From: DAHUXN01 sp963729815 | Lineage (GTDB): Bacteria > Acidobacteriota > Terriglobia > Acidiferrales > UBA7541 | DNA length: 64,000 bases | Direction: 5' to 3' | Assembly: GCA_963729815.1 (NCBI GenBank) | Contig: CAVSPU010000002.1 | Span: forward strand, 1,178,001 to 1,242,000 | Shown: piece after piece, positions 42,037-52,008 of the stretch | How the letters are laid out: each line of letters starts with the position of its first letter | How positions within the stretch are numbered: the first letter of the stretch is position 1 | Made by a program: the position numbers and the translations under genes | Notes under the pieces: model-generated | What the model was told of the DNA's origin: nothing | The model's input: only the letters and a program-made list of their open reading frames with translations | Database searches by the model: none

Positions 42037-43056
42037 TTACTCGCCTGGCGGGGAGACGGGCGCCGGCTCCTTGGGGCCTTCGTGGCCCGTGATCGCGGCG
42101 ACGATTTGGCGGCCGTGGAAGCGGCCATTCTCGATGAAAATCTCGCCCGTGAAGAGGCCGCCGACAACGACGCCAGCGACGTAAATTCCCGGCACGTTGC
42201 TTTCGAGAGTTTTTGGATCGCATTCGGGCTTGCGCGTTTTCGCGTCGAGGCGGATGCCGGCGCTTTCGAGAAAAGAAAAATCGGGGTGGTAGCCCGTCAT
42301 GGCGAAGACGCGGAAGGCGGGGAGCTCCTGCGTGGCGCCGCCGTTTTGCACGATGACTTTATCGGCTTCGATTTTGCAGATTCGCGTATTGAAGAGCGCG
42401 CGAATCTCGCCGGCCTTGATCCGATTCTCGATGTCGGGCCTGACCCAATATTTCAAGTTCCTGCCCAATTCGGGGCCGCGATGCACCAGCGTGACGCGCG
42501 CGCCGCCGCGAAACAAATCCAGCGCGGCTTCGGCTGCGGAATTCTTCGCGCCGATGACGACCACGTCTTCGTTCCATAAGGGATGCGCGTCGGTGAAATA
42601 GTGCGAGACGTGCGGCAAGTCTTCACCCGGGACGCCGAGCGAATTGGGCATGTCGTAGTAACCGGTGGCGATGATGATCTTCTTCGCGCGGTGCTGATGC
42701 GCCGCGCCATTCGATTCGCGCGAATCGATCACGAACGCGCCATCGCTGCCGGTGATTCGTTCGACCCTCTCATATAGCCGCGTCTCAATCGCGTAATGCT
42801 CGACGGCGCGACGATAGTATTTCAGGGCTTCGGCGCGCGTGGGCTTGCCGCCGACAGTGGTCATGGGCAGGTCGCCGATTTCCATGCGCTCGGGCGTGGT
42901 GAAGAAAACCATGTTCGTGGGGTAGTGGTAGAGCGAATTGCAGAGGCAGCCTTTGTCGATGACGAGAGGGCGAAGCCCGGCGCGCTTGGCTTCGATCGCG
43001 CAGGCGAGGCCCGTGGGGCCAGCGCCGATGCAGATGACGTCGTAGCCGTGATTCAT
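42037..43056 (-). CDS. YpdA-like NAD(P)H-dependent thiol-disulfide reductase
   Basis: 339 residues. FAD-binding GAGPTG at 11-16, LVIDKGCLCNSLYHYPTNMV after it, NAD(P)H-binding VVVIGAKNSAAEAAL near the middle and VPGIYVAGVVVGG at the C-terminal FAD site. It lacks the CxxC redox pair of thioredoxin reductase, as expected for YpdA-type enzymes, which reduce bacillithiol disulfide in Firmicutes; the natural substrate in this lineage is not established by sequence. Same strand as nuoI but separated by 269 bases. Confidence 0.8.
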   Translation of the reverse strand: MNHGYDVICIGAGPTGLACAIEAKRAGLRPLVIDKGCLCNSLYHYPTNMVFFTTPERMEIGDLPMTTVGGKPTRAEALKYYRRAVEHYAIETRLYERVERITGSDGAFVIDSRESNGAAHQHRAKKIIIATGYYDMPNSLGVPGEDLPHVSHYFTDAHPLWNEDVVVIGAKNSAAEAALDLFRGGARVTLVHRGPELGRNLKYWVRPDIENRIKAGEIRALFNTRICKIEADKVIVQNGGATQELPAFRVFAMTGYHPDFSFLESAGIRLDAKTRKPECDPKTLESNVPGIYVAGVVVGGLFTGEIFIENGRFHGRQIVAAITGHEGPKEPAPVSPPGE

Positions 43057-43378
43057 GCGGCGCGTCCGATTTGCTTTGAGGCTACCTGCATCGCCCGAAG
43101 TTCCATTTGGCGTTCATCCTTCCTACTCTCACTGTGGCACATTCGCCGCAGCTTTCAGGTTTCTGCGCCAGTTGCATCGCAAATGCCTTCAGAAAAAGCC
43201 TAGCATGTTGACGAAAGCGAAGCCAGAGGTAGTGGTCGTGGATTTTTGCTCCATTACTGCGACTGGGACAGGAATGAAATCCGGGCGCGCCGCCAACGCG
43301 CAAGCCCTACGATGAGGAACGCCTCGTTGTTTCCGGGGCCGAGGAATAGGACGCGATGCGGGGCAAAGCGGCGTCGAG

Positions 43379-43410
43379 CTCTGGCGGAGTCCGGATGGAC
43401 TCCGCCAGAG
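43379..43410. repeat. Strong inverted repeat (14-bp arms)
   Basis: CTCTGGCGGAGTCC and GGACTCCGCCAGAG around GGAT. A second small hairpin TCCGC-GAA-GCGGA follows at 43411-43423. No T-run, so not an intrinsic terminator. It lies in the gene-free stretch 43057-43818, which is otherwise filled by repeat copies. Confidence 0.6.
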
Positions 43411-43447
43411 TCCGCGAAGCGGACCGCCGCACTCCGAAAGAGGCGAA

Positions 43448-43501
43448 AGCAGATTCCTCACCGACATCCGCCAAAAGCAGGCGGCTGGGTTCGGAATGAC
43501 A
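43448..43501 (-). repeat. REP-like repeat, reverse copy
   Basis: AGCAGATTCCTCACC to GGGTTCGGAATGAC. Loop differs (CATCCGCCAAAAGCAGGCGG). Confidence 0.65.
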
Positions 43502-43744
43502 GCGTAAAGGCAGAGGCAGAGGTCAAAAACGCGACGGGCGCAGCCCTTCGTTGCGGACTCAGGGTAAACAAGCACCGCTCCTGGGAAAGCAGGGGCTAAT
43601 GCAGCGATCCGAGGCGAGATCCTTCGGCTACGCAAAAAACGCTTCGCTCAGGATGACACCCAAGGTGGGGTGTCAGGCGGCGGAGAACACGCACATGCAA
43701 TTACGAGGAAAAGCAGATTGGAAATCGGTGGAGCGTCGAGCGAA

Positions 43745-43798
43745 AAGCAGATCCCTCACCGCCATCCGCGAAAGGCGCGGCTGGGTTCGGGATGACAG
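43745..43798 (-). repeat. REP-like repeat, reverse copy
   Basis: AGCAGATCCCTCACC to GGGTTCGGGATGACAG; ends 20 bases before the parB stop. Confidence 0.65.
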
Positions 43799-43818
43799 AC
43801 ATGCCTGGCGGCGGTGCG

Positions 43819-44673
43819 CTAGGCGGCGGAGGAGGCAGACATGGCGTTGCGCTCGAGATCGATCAGCACCTCACGCAGCGCGCGCGCGATTTCGTCGCGG
43901 GAAATCTGGCTGCGACGGAATTGAAGGCGAAGATGATAGGCCGCGTCGGGTGCGTGATAGTCGAAGATGTAAGGACGCGGGCGGGAATCGGTTTCGTTTT
44001 CGTCCTGGCGGACGCGGCGAGCTTCATCGCGCGTCAAACCGCTTTGCGCGATGTGCATGACCATTTCGTGCATCTTCTTTTCGCTGGGCTGGCGCGCGAC
44101 CTGCAGGAGCAATGATTTTGAGATCACGCCCTTCTCGACGCAGAGCTTGCGAATGGAATTGGGAATCACGCGCAGAGAGAGCGTTTCGGTGACGGAGGAG
44201 CGCGCGCGGCCGATTTTTTTGGCGATGTCGTCGTGCGTGTAATCGAACTGCTCGGCGAGGCGCTGCAAGCCGTCGGCTTCCTCGAATGCGGTCAAATCCT
44301 TGCGCTGGATGTTTTCGATCAGAGCGAGCTCGAGCGTTTCGGCGTCGTCGGCGATCTTTTCGATGCAAGGCACTTCGCGCAGGCCCGCGGCGCGCGAGGC
44401 GTGGTAACGGCGCTCGCCAGAGATGATGTAGTAGGCGTCTTCGTGAGGAATGAAGCGCACAAGAAGCGGTTCAAGAACGCCCTTTTCGCGGACGGACTGA
44501 ATCAGCTCGGTGAGGTCGCCAATGGCTTTGCGGGGCTGATCGGGATTGGGATGGACCTTGTCAATGGGGATCATCCGGCCAATCGAGGCGCCGCTGAAGC
44601 TGGTGAGGGTTTCTACATAATGCGCGTCATGCCGCATCTTGAGTGTGACGGGCAGACCGATCCGCTTCGACAC
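43819..44673 (-). CDS. parB: ParB/Spo0J-type partition protein
   Basis: 284 residues from GTG 44673, which has an excellent AGGAGGT site. N-terminal CTPase domain: IPIDKVHPNPDQPRK, GVLEPLLVR, YYIISGERRYHASRAAGL (GERR box) and ALIENIQRKDLTAFEEADGL. The HTH follows: YTHDDIAKKIGRARSSVTET. ParB binds parS and segregates the chromosome with ParA. The gene overlaps the end of parA by 47 bases. I saw no perfect canonical parS site in the window. Confidence 0.9.
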   Translation of the reverse strand: MSKRIGLPVTLKMRHDAHYVETLTSFSGASIGRMIPIDKVHPNPDQPRKAIGDLTELIQSVREKGVLEPLLVRFIPHEDAYYIISGERRYHASRAAGLREVPCIEKIADDAETLELALIENIQRKDLTAFEEADGLQRLAEQFDYTHDDIAKKIGRARSSVTETLSLRVIPNSIRKLCVEKGVISKSLLLQVARQPSEKKMHEMVMHIAQSGLTRDEARRVRQDENETDSRPRPYIFDYHAPDAAYHLRLQFRRSQISRDEIARALREVLIDLERNAMSASSAA

Positions 44674-45427
44674 GTTGGATGACCTCCTGAGATAGCTTCT
44701 TATATTCCTCGGCGCCGGGAGACTTGGGCGCGTAGCTGAAAATCGTTTCCTTGTAGGCCGGGCTTTCCTCGAGCCGGACATTCTTGCTGATGCGCGTCTT
44801 AAACAGAGCTTCGCCGAAGACGGCGCGAATCTGCTCGTGCGTGTCTCGGGAAATATTGGTGCGGCGATCGAACAACGTGATGACCACGCCGAGGACTTTC
44901 AAATCGGGATTGGGACGGGAGCGAATGCGCGCATAGGTTTCGAGCAGATCGTCCGTGCCTTCGATGGCGAAATAGGCGGCTTGAATCGGGACGATCAGAT
45001 GCGTGGCGGCGACGAGGGCGTTGACCGTGAGAATGCCGAGGGCCGGCGGCGTGTCGAGAACGACGTATTCGTAATTCTTGAGGATGGGCGACAGCGCGTC
45101 TTTCAATTTGTAGGGAGCGTCGAATGCGCCGGCCAGTTGCTGCTCGAGACGCGCCAAAGCGAGCTTCGCTGGGGCCAGAAACAGGTTCGGGTCTTTCGTC
45201 GGCTTGATGACTTTGGAGATGTCCGGGGACTGGCTCGAAAAAACGTCGAACATGGAGAGCTGCACTTCGCCCGCGTCGACGAAAGCGATGGTTGCGTTGG
45301 ATTGTGGATCGAGATCGATGAGGAGGGTCTTCTTCTTGCGAAGGGCCAGCGCGGCCGCGAGGTTGATTGCGGTCGTTGTCTTGCCGACGCCGCCCTTTTG
45401 ATTGGTAATGGCCAGGACACTCGTCAA
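44627..45427 (-). CDS. parA: ParA/Soj-type partition ATPase
   Basis: About 266 residues. Deviant Walker A NQKGGVGKTT near residue 8, LLIDLDPQSNATIAF (A') and YVVLDTPPALGILTVNALVA (Walker B). ParA dimerises on DNA with ATP and is displaced by ParB. I prefer TTG 45427 because GGAGGAG lies about 10 bases upstream and it gives the normal ParA N-terminus; ATG 45463 adds 12 Cys/Arg-rich residues without a ribosome site. Downstream of the bifunctional nuclease gene on the same strand. Confidence 0.9.
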   Translation of the reverse strand: MTSVLAITNQKGGVGKTTTAINLAAALALRKKKTLLIDLDPQSNATIAFVDAGEVQLSMFDVFSSQSPDISKVIKPTKDPNLFLAPAKLALARLEQQLAGAFDAPYKLKDALSPILKNYEYVVLDTPPALGILTVNALVAATHLIVPIQAAYFAIEGTDDLLETYARIRSRPNPDLKVLGVVITLFDRRTNISRDTHEQIRAVFGEALFKTRISKNVRLEESPAYKETIFSYAPKSPGAEEYKKLSQEVIQRVEADRSARHTQDAA

Positions 45428-45614
45428 AAGCGGGCCGCTCCTCCGGCAACGGCAGGCCAACATATAGACTGGCTTGGCCGATGCCTACAATAAGTAGGCC
45501 AACTCTACCGGGACTGGGCTGTGAACTGCAAGTAAAAAAACCAGGAACCGAGAGATTCTTTCGAATCGTCCCATGGCGCGAAGCGGTGGAGGGGGGCGAC
45601 CGCAGGGCGTGCGA

Positions 45615-46100
45615 CTACATCTTATAGCGTCCGAGATCCTCGTCGTTCAAGTTTTCGAGATACTTGCGCAGCTCTTCGTTGGATGTTTTTTCCGTTGTAA
45701 GGCTCGAGATTTTGGATGTTTTGAACACTTCCTCCTCGACGAAAATAGGACAGTCGAGGCGCAGAGCGAGCGCGAGGGCGTCGCTGGGGCGCGAGTCCAT
45801 GGACAGCATGTGGCCTTCGCGCTCCATCCAAATGACGGCGTAAAAGGTGTCTTCTTTCAGGTCGCAAACGACGACTTTTTGCACCTGAACGTTGAGGCCG
45901 AGGAGAACATTCTTCAGAAGGTCGTGCGTCATCGGCCGGGGAGTCTGGACTTTTTCGATTTCGAGCGCGATGGCATTCGCTTCGTGGACTCCCACCCAGA
46001 TGGGAAGCGTCCCGCTGCCCTGCACAGCCTTGAGGACAACGACGGGCATATTTGAGACTGGATCCATGATCAAGTTGCGGATTTTGACTTCGTGCTCCAT
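45615..46100 (-). CDS. Bifunctional nuclease family protein (DUF151)
   Basis: 161 residues. MEHEVKIRNLIMDPVSNMPV, LPIWVGVHEANAIALEIEKV, RPMTHDLLKNVL and GHMLSMDSRPSDALALALRL define the BFN domain, described in plants and bacteria as an RNase/DNase. The ATG is 9 bases from the miaB stop, so the two are in one operon. Confidence 0.85.
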   Translation of the reverse strand: MEHEVKIRNLIMDPVSNMPVVVLKAVQGSGTLPIWVGVHEANAIALEIEKVQTPRPMTHDLLKNVLLGLNVQVQKVVVCDLKEDTFYAVIWMEREGHMLSMDSRPSDALALALRLDCPIFVEEEVFKTSKISSLTTEKTSNEELRKYLENLNDEDLGRYKM

Positions 46101-46109
46101 TGTCCCCCC

Positions 46110-47521
46110 TTAGGTCCCTTGCCCCACCTGGACCCCGACAAGACTATTCGGTCCCGCCCCCGTGACTTGCACTTGGCGATATTGTCCCAAAAGATTTCCC
46201 TCGGGCGAAGCGAAATTTATGATGCGATTGCTTGTAGTGCGACCCGCCCATTGGCCGCGAGCGGGGTGATGGCCGTCGACGAGGACCTCAAATTCATTGT
46301 CGATGAGCGCCTGATTGCGTGCGATCTGAATTTCGCGCTGGCGCTGCTGCAAAATCGCAAGGCGGCGGCTCTTTTCTTCCTCGGGGACAGCGTCTGGCAT
46401 GTCCTTGGCGGAAGTGTTCGGCCGAGGGGAATATTTGAAGGCGAAAACACCGTCACATTGAATGGCTTCGAGGAGCGACATGGTCTCGGCGAATTCGGCC
46501 TCGGTTTCGCCGGGAAAGCCGACGATGATGTCCGTGGTGATGCTGATGGGGCGTCGAGCGGAGCGGATCCAATCGATTTTGGCGAGATATTCGTCGCGCG
46601 TGTAGGTGCGCAGCATTTGCTTGAGAACGCGGTCGGAGCCCGATTGCACGGGCAAATGAATGTGGTCGCAGAGGGAAGGAGTGGCGTCGATGGCTTCGAC
46701 GATTTCGCGAGTGAAGTCGTTGGGATGCGAGGTGGTGAAACGCACGCGGCGCATTCCGGGAACCGCGGCGACGGCCAGGAGCAAATCGACGAAATTCATG
46801 CGCCGGGGCGAGGGATCGCGATAGGAGTTCACGGTCTGACCGAGCAATTGCACTTCGGTGTAACCGGAATCGACGAGGCGGCGGACTTCTTCCAGAACGG
46901 CGACGCTGGCGCGGCTGCGCTGGGGGCCGCGGGTATGCGGGACAACGCAGTAGGAGCAGGCGTAATCGCAGCCTTCGATGATGGTCAAGAAGGCGCGGAT
47001 GGGATTGTCGCGGCGGGTCACATCGGTCTCGAAGGTTTCATCGGTGTCGAGCTCGAGACCCGTGACACGGGTTTCGCCGGCTTCGAGCTGCGTCAAGAGC
47101 TCCGGCAGGATGCGATAACTTGCGGAACCACAAACCATGCGTACCCACGGAGCACGCTTGAAAATTCCCTGCCCTTCCTGCTGGGCGACGCAACCAAGAA
47201 CGCCGATGATTTTGTTCTCGCCGCGCTCTCCGCGAAAATCACCGAGGCGGGTGAAGACTTTCTGAGCAGCCTTTTCGCGGATGCTGCAGGTGTTGAAGAA
47301 GACGAGGCCGGCTTTTCGGCGGAATCAACCTGCCGATAGCCGCGAGCTGCAAGAACGCCAGCAACTTTCTCGGAGTCGTGAACGTTCATCTGGCAGCCGA
47401 AAGTCTCGATGTAGAATGACCGGCCGAGTTGCGCTGGTTGCGCCGGGGAATCCAGCGGCGCAGCGGAAGCGGGCGGCTGGCCGAGCAGGGCTTCGAGCGG
47501 AATGTCGACGTGGCCGGACAT
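46110..47521 (-). CDS. miaB: tRNA-2-methylthio-N6-dimethylallyladenosine synthase, with apparent frameshift
   Basis: About 470 residues if one base is restored. The N-terminal frame (47521 to about 47313) encodes FYIETFGCQMNVHDSEKVAG; the other frame continues with GLVFFNTCSIREKAAQ, IIGVLGCVAQQE, the radical-SAM motif GCDYACSYCVVPHTRG, HLPVQSGSDRVLKQM and a C-terminal TRAM domain. All six cluster cysteines are present. The break is at 47310-47313 (plus strand GAGGCCGGCTTTTCGG), where one missing C explains the shift. MiaB methylthiolates A37 of tRNAs reading UNN codons, so loss would be unusual; a sequencing error is likely but unproven. Confidence 0.85.
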
Positions 47522-47630
47522 GTGCTGATGTGAAGTTTAGCACAAGGCACGCAAGGGCGCAGTTGCGGCGACGCGTGAAACCAATGTGTCGTTTCAGACA
47601 TCAAAAAGTATCGGATTACGATGGATTAAT

Positions 47631-47659
47631 TTGACCCGTCCCGGGTCGTATGCTACGGT
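47631..47659 (+). promoter_or_regulatory. Predicted promoter of the tol-pal operon
   Basis: TTGACC (47631-47636), 17 bases, TACGGT (47654-47659). Downstream of it lie GAGGAGA and the tolQ frame. The -10 box is imperfect, so confidence is moderate. Confidence 0.4.
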
Positions 47660-47717
47660 AATTTTGGGGTTCGAGGAGACTTCCTCGGGGGTTAAAAACA
47701 TTCCGCACGTCGCGTTG

Positions 47718-48389
47718 ATGATCTTCCAAGGCCGGCTCGACACGATCTTCCTCCAGACGGGCTGGGTGGCGAAGGGCGTTTTGCTGATTCTGCTTTTCCT
47801 TTCGGTTTTCTCATGGGCCATAATTTTTCAGAAATACCGCCTGTTCGCGACGGTCGAGCCGCGCACGCGGAGATTCATGCAGCTTTTCCGGACGGGCCGT
47901 GGCCTTCCCGACCCGAACACGCTTCGCGCGGGATCGAGCGGCTCGCCGCTGGTGGGCGTGTACGACGCGGGATACCGGGAGCTGGAAGGGCAGCTCGCGG
48001 GCGGGAATCCGCATCCGGGAAAATTGAAAAATCCGCGAGCGGTGCTCGTGGAAATGCAACTGGCCTCTGCCGACGAAGTCCGGGCGATGGAAAACTGGAT
48101 GCCGTGGCTGGCGACGATCGGATCGATTTCGACTTTCATTGGATTGTTCGGGACAGTGTGGGGAGTGATGGACGCGTTCGCGGGGTTGGGCGAGGCAGGC
48201 GAATCGAGCCTGCGCGCGGTCGCGCCGGGCATCGCCGACGCGCTGATCACGACCGCGGCGGGGCTGGCCACAGCGATCCCGGCCGTGATTGCATACAACA
48301 TTTATCTGCATCGTATTCGAGATTTCAGTCTGCGCATGGACAATTTCGCGACGGAGTTTGTCAGCAAAATCGAAACGCTTTACAGCTAG
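47718..48389 (+). CDS. tolQ: Tol-Pal system proton channel subunit TolQ
   Basis: 223 residues from ATG 47718. First membrane helix KGVLLILLFLSVFSWAIIFQ, then a cytoplasmic loop, then WLATIGSISTFIGLFGTVWG and LITTAAGLATAIPAVIAYNI, the conserved MotA/TolQ/ExbB pair lining the proton path. TolQ with TolR energises TolA for outer-membrane constriction at division. No strong ribosome site precedes this ATG; upstream codons in the same frame up to 47586 would lie before the predicted promoter. Confidence 0.85.
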   Translation: MIFQGRLDTIFLQTGWVAKGVLLILLFLSVFSWAIIFQKYRLFATVEPRTRRFMQLFRTGRGLPDPNTLRAGSSGSPLVGVYDAGYRELEGQLAGGNPHPGKLKNPRAVLVEMQLASADEVRAMENWMPWLATIGSISTFIGLFGTVWGVMDAFAGLGEAGESSLRAVAPGIADALITTAAGLATAIPAVIAYNIYLHRIRDFSLRMDNFATEFVSKIETLYS

Positions 48390-48395
48390 CGGCTT

Positions 48396-48818
<423 letters not shown>

Positions 48819-48819
48819 A

Positions 48820-49617
48820 ATGGAATTAAGCCTGCCTTACCAATCCGCGCGTACGCTTAAAGGCCCTCTGGGCTATTCGGCGGCGTTTCATCTTCTTTTG
48901 AGCGGAGCTGTGCTCTTTGGAGGCATTTTCGCGCCGCACGGCGAGGAATGGGGCGGCCAGGGCGGCCAAGGGGCGATCAACATCAATCTCGTAGGCAACG
49001 TTCCGGCGATTCCCTTGCCCAAGCCAGATGTCGAAACGAATAGCCGGACCGTCGACACGACCAAGGGTCTTTATCAAGCCGAGCCGCAACCGGTGAAGCC
49101 GCCCGACGACGCCAACGCGATTTATTTGCCGAAATTCGATCGCGACAAAACGCCGCAGTACATCACCAAGCCGTCGAAAGTGCTGCCCAATCCGGAGAAA
49201 ACGCCGCCGAACGCGATCCCTTACGGCAATGGCGGCACGCCGCAAATTCCGACGTCGACGTTCCGCGTGACGCAGGATACCAAGGGCGGCATGGGCGTGA
49301 CGGGGACGTCCGGGGGCAGCTTCGGTTCGCAGTTTCCGTGGTACGTGGAGGCGATCCAGCGGCGGATCAGCAGCAACTGGCTGGAATCGACGATCGATCC
49401 GACGATTTCGTTTGCGCCGCGCTGCACGGTGTCGTTTCAGATTTTGCAGGACGGGTCCATCGCCAACATTCAAATCACGCAATCGAGCGGAAACCAATCG
49501 GTGGACACGTCGGCGATTCGCGCGGTGCAGAGTTCCAATCCGCTGGACCGATTGCCGGCAGCTTATAGCGGCTCGTACGTCGACGTTCAGTTTTGGTTCG
49601 AGTTTCATCGGCAGTAA
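48820..49617 (+). CDS. tolA: TolA/TonB-type energy transducer
   Basis: 265 residues from ATG 48820 (GTG 48799 is in frame and overlaps tolR). One N-terminal helix (GYSAAFHLLLSGAVLFGGIF), a long Pro-rich periplasmic spacer, and a C-terminal TonB/TolA domain: PWYVEAIQRRISSNWLES, TVSFQILQDGSIANIQITQS, SAIRAVQSSNPLDRLP. Links the TolQR motor to Pal/TolB. The spacer is short compared with enteric TolA, and its sequence is closer to TonB-like spacers. Confidence 0.8.
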   Translation: MELSLPYQSARTLKGPLGYSAAFHLLLSGAVLFGGIFAPHGEEWGGQGGQGAININLVGNVPAIPLPKPDVETNSRTVDTTKGLYQAEPQPVKPPDDANAIYLPKFDRDKTPQYITKPSKVLPNPEKTPPNAIPYGNGGTPQIPTSTFRVTQDTKGGMGVTGTSGGSFGSQFPWYVEAIQRRISSNWLESTIDPTISFAPRCTVSFQILQDGSIANIQITQSSGNQSVDTSAIRAVQSSNPLDRLPAAYSGSYVDVQFWFEFHRQ

Positions 49618-49667
49618 GCGGCAATAGGCGAATTGAATACGCGCAATTGCAATCTGAGGGGTTAGAA

Positions 49668-51044
49668 ATGAAGCAGTTTCTTCGGGGCATCTGGGTCATC
49701 GCGGTTTCCGCCGTTGCGGTTTTCGGCGTCGCGTGCGGCGCAAGAGCGCAGGGGCGGATCGAGACGGGAATTTTGAGCGGCGTGCAGAAGGTCAAGCTCG
49801 CAGTTCCGCAATTCGCCTCGCGGAATCCGCAAACGACTCCGTTGCAGCAGGTGTTTCACCAGGTCTTGACGGACGACTTGAATTATTCCGGCGTCGTGGA
49901 CGTGGTGAGCTCCAGCTTTTACCCGCTCGACGATCCGAGCGTGCCCGGCGAACTGAAACCCCAAGAATGGGCGCAGGCGCCGGCCAGCGCCTGGGACATC
50001 GCGTTCGGCAATTTGACGGCGAGCGGCGCTTCCCTTTCGCTCGGGGGTTACCTATACGATGTGCGGCAAACGCCTCCGGCATCAATTCTTGAGAAAATCT
50101 ATAATGCCAACGCCACGGAAGACGGCGCGCGCCAGCTCGCGCATGAATTTGCCGACGACATCATATCGAGACTGAGCGGCGGCGCTCCGGGAATCGCGCA
50201 AACGAAGATTGCGTTCGTGAGCAACCGCACGGGGCACAAGGAAATCTGGGAAATGGATTACGACGGCGCGAATCAGCAGCAACTTACGCACCTGGGGACG
50301 ACGTCGCTGACGCCACGCTGGTCGCCCGACGATTCGCGGATCGCCTTCACATGCTACGAGCCGTACCGGCGCATTGTTTCCGCGCAAATTTGCATTTATT
50401 CGACGCTGACGAATCGTCTGATGGCGTTCCCGCGTTTCCCGGGAACGAACTCATCGCCCGCGTTTTCGCCGGATGGCACGCAGATCGCATTCATGGCCAG
50501 TTTTCAGGGCGATCCGGAGATATTCGTCACGGACCCAACCGGGCGGCACATGCACCGACTGACGTATTCGCTCGGCGTGAGCACGTCGCCGGCCTGGAAT
50601 CCGAAGACGGGGCAGCAGATTATTTTTGTGAGCGACCGGGGCGGTTTGCCGGACCTTTACGAGATGAGCGCGGACGGATCGAACATCCAGAAAATTCCGC
50701 TTTCCGCGGCAATAGGGGTCGCGGCCCAAGATCTGCCGGCGACAGGATACGTCATCGATCCGGCGTGGTCGCCGAACGGACAGCTCCTGGCGTTTAGCTG
50801 GCGGCGACCCGCCGGAAATTACGATATATACGTCATGGATCTGGCGAGCCACCAACTGGCAGAGCTGACTCGCGATTCGGGTCAGAATGAGCGGCCAAGC
50901 TGGGCGCCGGACGGCCGCCATATCGTGTTCGAGTCCACCCGCACCGGCTCGCTGCAAATTTGGTCGATGCTAGCCGACGGGAGTGAAGCGCATGAATTGA
51001 CTGATTCGGGGAAAAACGAGTCCCCGAACTGGTCGCCCAAGTAA
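49668..51044 (+). CDS. tolB: Tol-Pal system beta-propeller protein TolB
   Basis: 458 residues. Signal peptide 1-27 (ending ARAQ). N-terminal D1 domain with VKLAVPQFASRN and FHQVLTDDLNYSGVVDVVS, then a six-bladed propeller with repeats such as KIAFVSNRTGHKEIWEMDYD, PRWSPDDSRIAFTC, PAFSPDGTQIAFMA and PSWAPDGRHIVFES. TolB binds Pal in the periplasm. GAGGGG site before ATG 49668. Pro-terminator-like hairpin at its end. Confidence 0.9.
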   Translation: MKQFLRGIWVIAVSAVAVFGVACGARAQGRIETGILSGVQKVKLAVPQFASRNPQTTPLQQVFHQVLTDDLNYSGVVDVVSSSFYPLDDPSVPGELKPQEWAQAPASAWDIAFGNLTASGASLSLGGYLYDVRQTPPASILEKIYNANATEDGARQLAHEFADDIISRLSGGAPGIAQTKIAFVSNRTGHKEIWEMDYDGANQQQLTHLGTTSLTPRWSPDDSRIAFTCYEPYRRIVSAQICIYSTLTNRLMAFPRFPGTNSSPAFSPDGTQIAFMASFQGDPEIFVTDPTGRHMHRLTYSLGVSTSPAWNPKTGQQIIFVSDRGGLPDLYEMSADGSNIQKIPLSAAIGVAAQDLPATGYVIDPAWSPNGQLLAFSWRRPAGNYDIYVMDLASHQLAELTRDSGQNERPSWAPDGRHIVFESTRTGSLQIWSMLADGSEAHELTDSGKNESPNWSPK

Positions 51045-51064
51045 TTTGGGCTTGTGTTTTTTTT
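51035..51064 (+). terminator. Possible intrinsic terminator or attenuator after tolB
   Basis: GCCCAA-GTAAT-TTGGGC (51035-51051) followed by TTGTG and eight T residues. It overlaps the tolB stop codon. Because pal follows 120 bases later it may reduce rather than end transcription. Confidence 0.5.
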
Positions 51065-51164
51065 GAAGTTGACCCAGGGGTAGTTGTCTTACTGAATACA
51101 ATCTACATAATCTCGGCCCTGTTCTGTACGCTCGCACAGGCCAGGGCGCGAAGGAGGCTTTTCG

Positions 51165-51914
51165 ATGCGGAGCAGTACCATACGTAGAAGTTTCGTGCTT
51201 TTAAGTGCGTTCTCTTTTCTCATTTTCGCAGGCGCTTGCAAGAAAAAGGTGGCGCCCGCGCCACCTGCTGCAGCTCCGGCGCCCGCTCCGGCGCAGCCGA
51301 CGGTGACACTCAGCGCATCGGCTACGGCGATCCAAAGCGGCCAGAGCACAACGCTGAACTGGACGTCGACCAACGCAACGAGCCTAGACCTCGAACCGGG
51401 AGTGGGGCAAGTTGCGGCGCAAGGCTCAACCAACGTGAGCCCGACGGACACCACAACATACACGATCACGGCGACAGGCCCGGGAGGATCGGCGACAGCG
51501 AATGTGCAAGTCACCGTCTCCGCGCCGCCCCCGGTCGCGCAAGCACCCGCGGCGGCTCCGGACATCAACGCCTTGTTTAGCCAGAACGTGAAGGATGCGT
51601 TCTTTGACTACAACAAGTCGGAAGTCCGCCCCGACGCTCGGGATGCCCTGCAGAAGGACGCGGAATTCCTACGCTCCTATCCGCAGGTCAGCGTGACGAT
51701 CGAGGGCCACTGCGACGAACGCGGCTCGGAGGAATACAACCTGGGGCTCGGACAGCGCCGAGCGGATGCGGCCAAGCAGTATCTGGTCTCGCTTGGCATC
51801 TCGGCTGACCGCGTCAAGACAATGAGCTGGGGCAAAGAGCACCCATTCTGCAGCGAGCACAATGAAGATTGCTGGCAGCAGAACCGGCGTGGCCACTTTG
51901 TCATGAATCAATAG
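51165..51914 (+). CDS. pal: Peptidoglycan-associated lipoprotein Pal with an Ig-like insert
   Basis: 249 residues. Lipobox IFAGAC with lipid-anchored Cys 25, Ala/Pro linker, then residues about 46-122 form an Ig-like module (TVTLSASATAIQSGQSTTLN, DTTTYTITATGPGGSATANV). The OmpA-like peptidoglycan-binding domain is at about 134-249: AFFDYNKSEVRPDARDALQK, VTIEGHCDERGSEEYNLGLG, RRADAAKQYLVSLGI. An Ig-like domain between anchor and OmpA domain is not part of the standard Pal plan. GGAGG ribosome site. Confidence 0.85.
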   Translation: MRSSTIRRSFVLLSAFSFLIFAGACKKKVAPAPPAAAPAPAPAQPTVTLSASATAIQSGQSTTLNWTSTNATSLDLEPGVGQVAAQGSTNVSPTDTTTYTITATGPGGSATANVQVTVSAPPPVAQAPAAAPDINALFSQNVKDAFFDYNKSEVRPDARDALQKDAEFLRSYPQVSVTIEGHCDERGSEEYNLGLGQRRADAAKQYLVSLGISADRVKTMSWGKEHPFCSEHNEDCWQQNRRGHFVMNQ

Positions 51915-52008
51915 TAGGAGTAAGCTGCAATCAGCCGGAGGCGCTGCGGCGGGCGACTGTCGCAGCGCCTCGGCGCATTCGCCGGCATTTCCAAAGAAGG
52001 GGGATTTC

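Noticed and set aside
43379..43423. Strong hairpin as an intrinsic terminator
   Set aside because: No T-run follows on either strand.
50925..50950. GTTCGAGTCCAC as a tRNA T-arm
   Set aside because: It lies inside tolB and no cloverleaf can be drawn around it.
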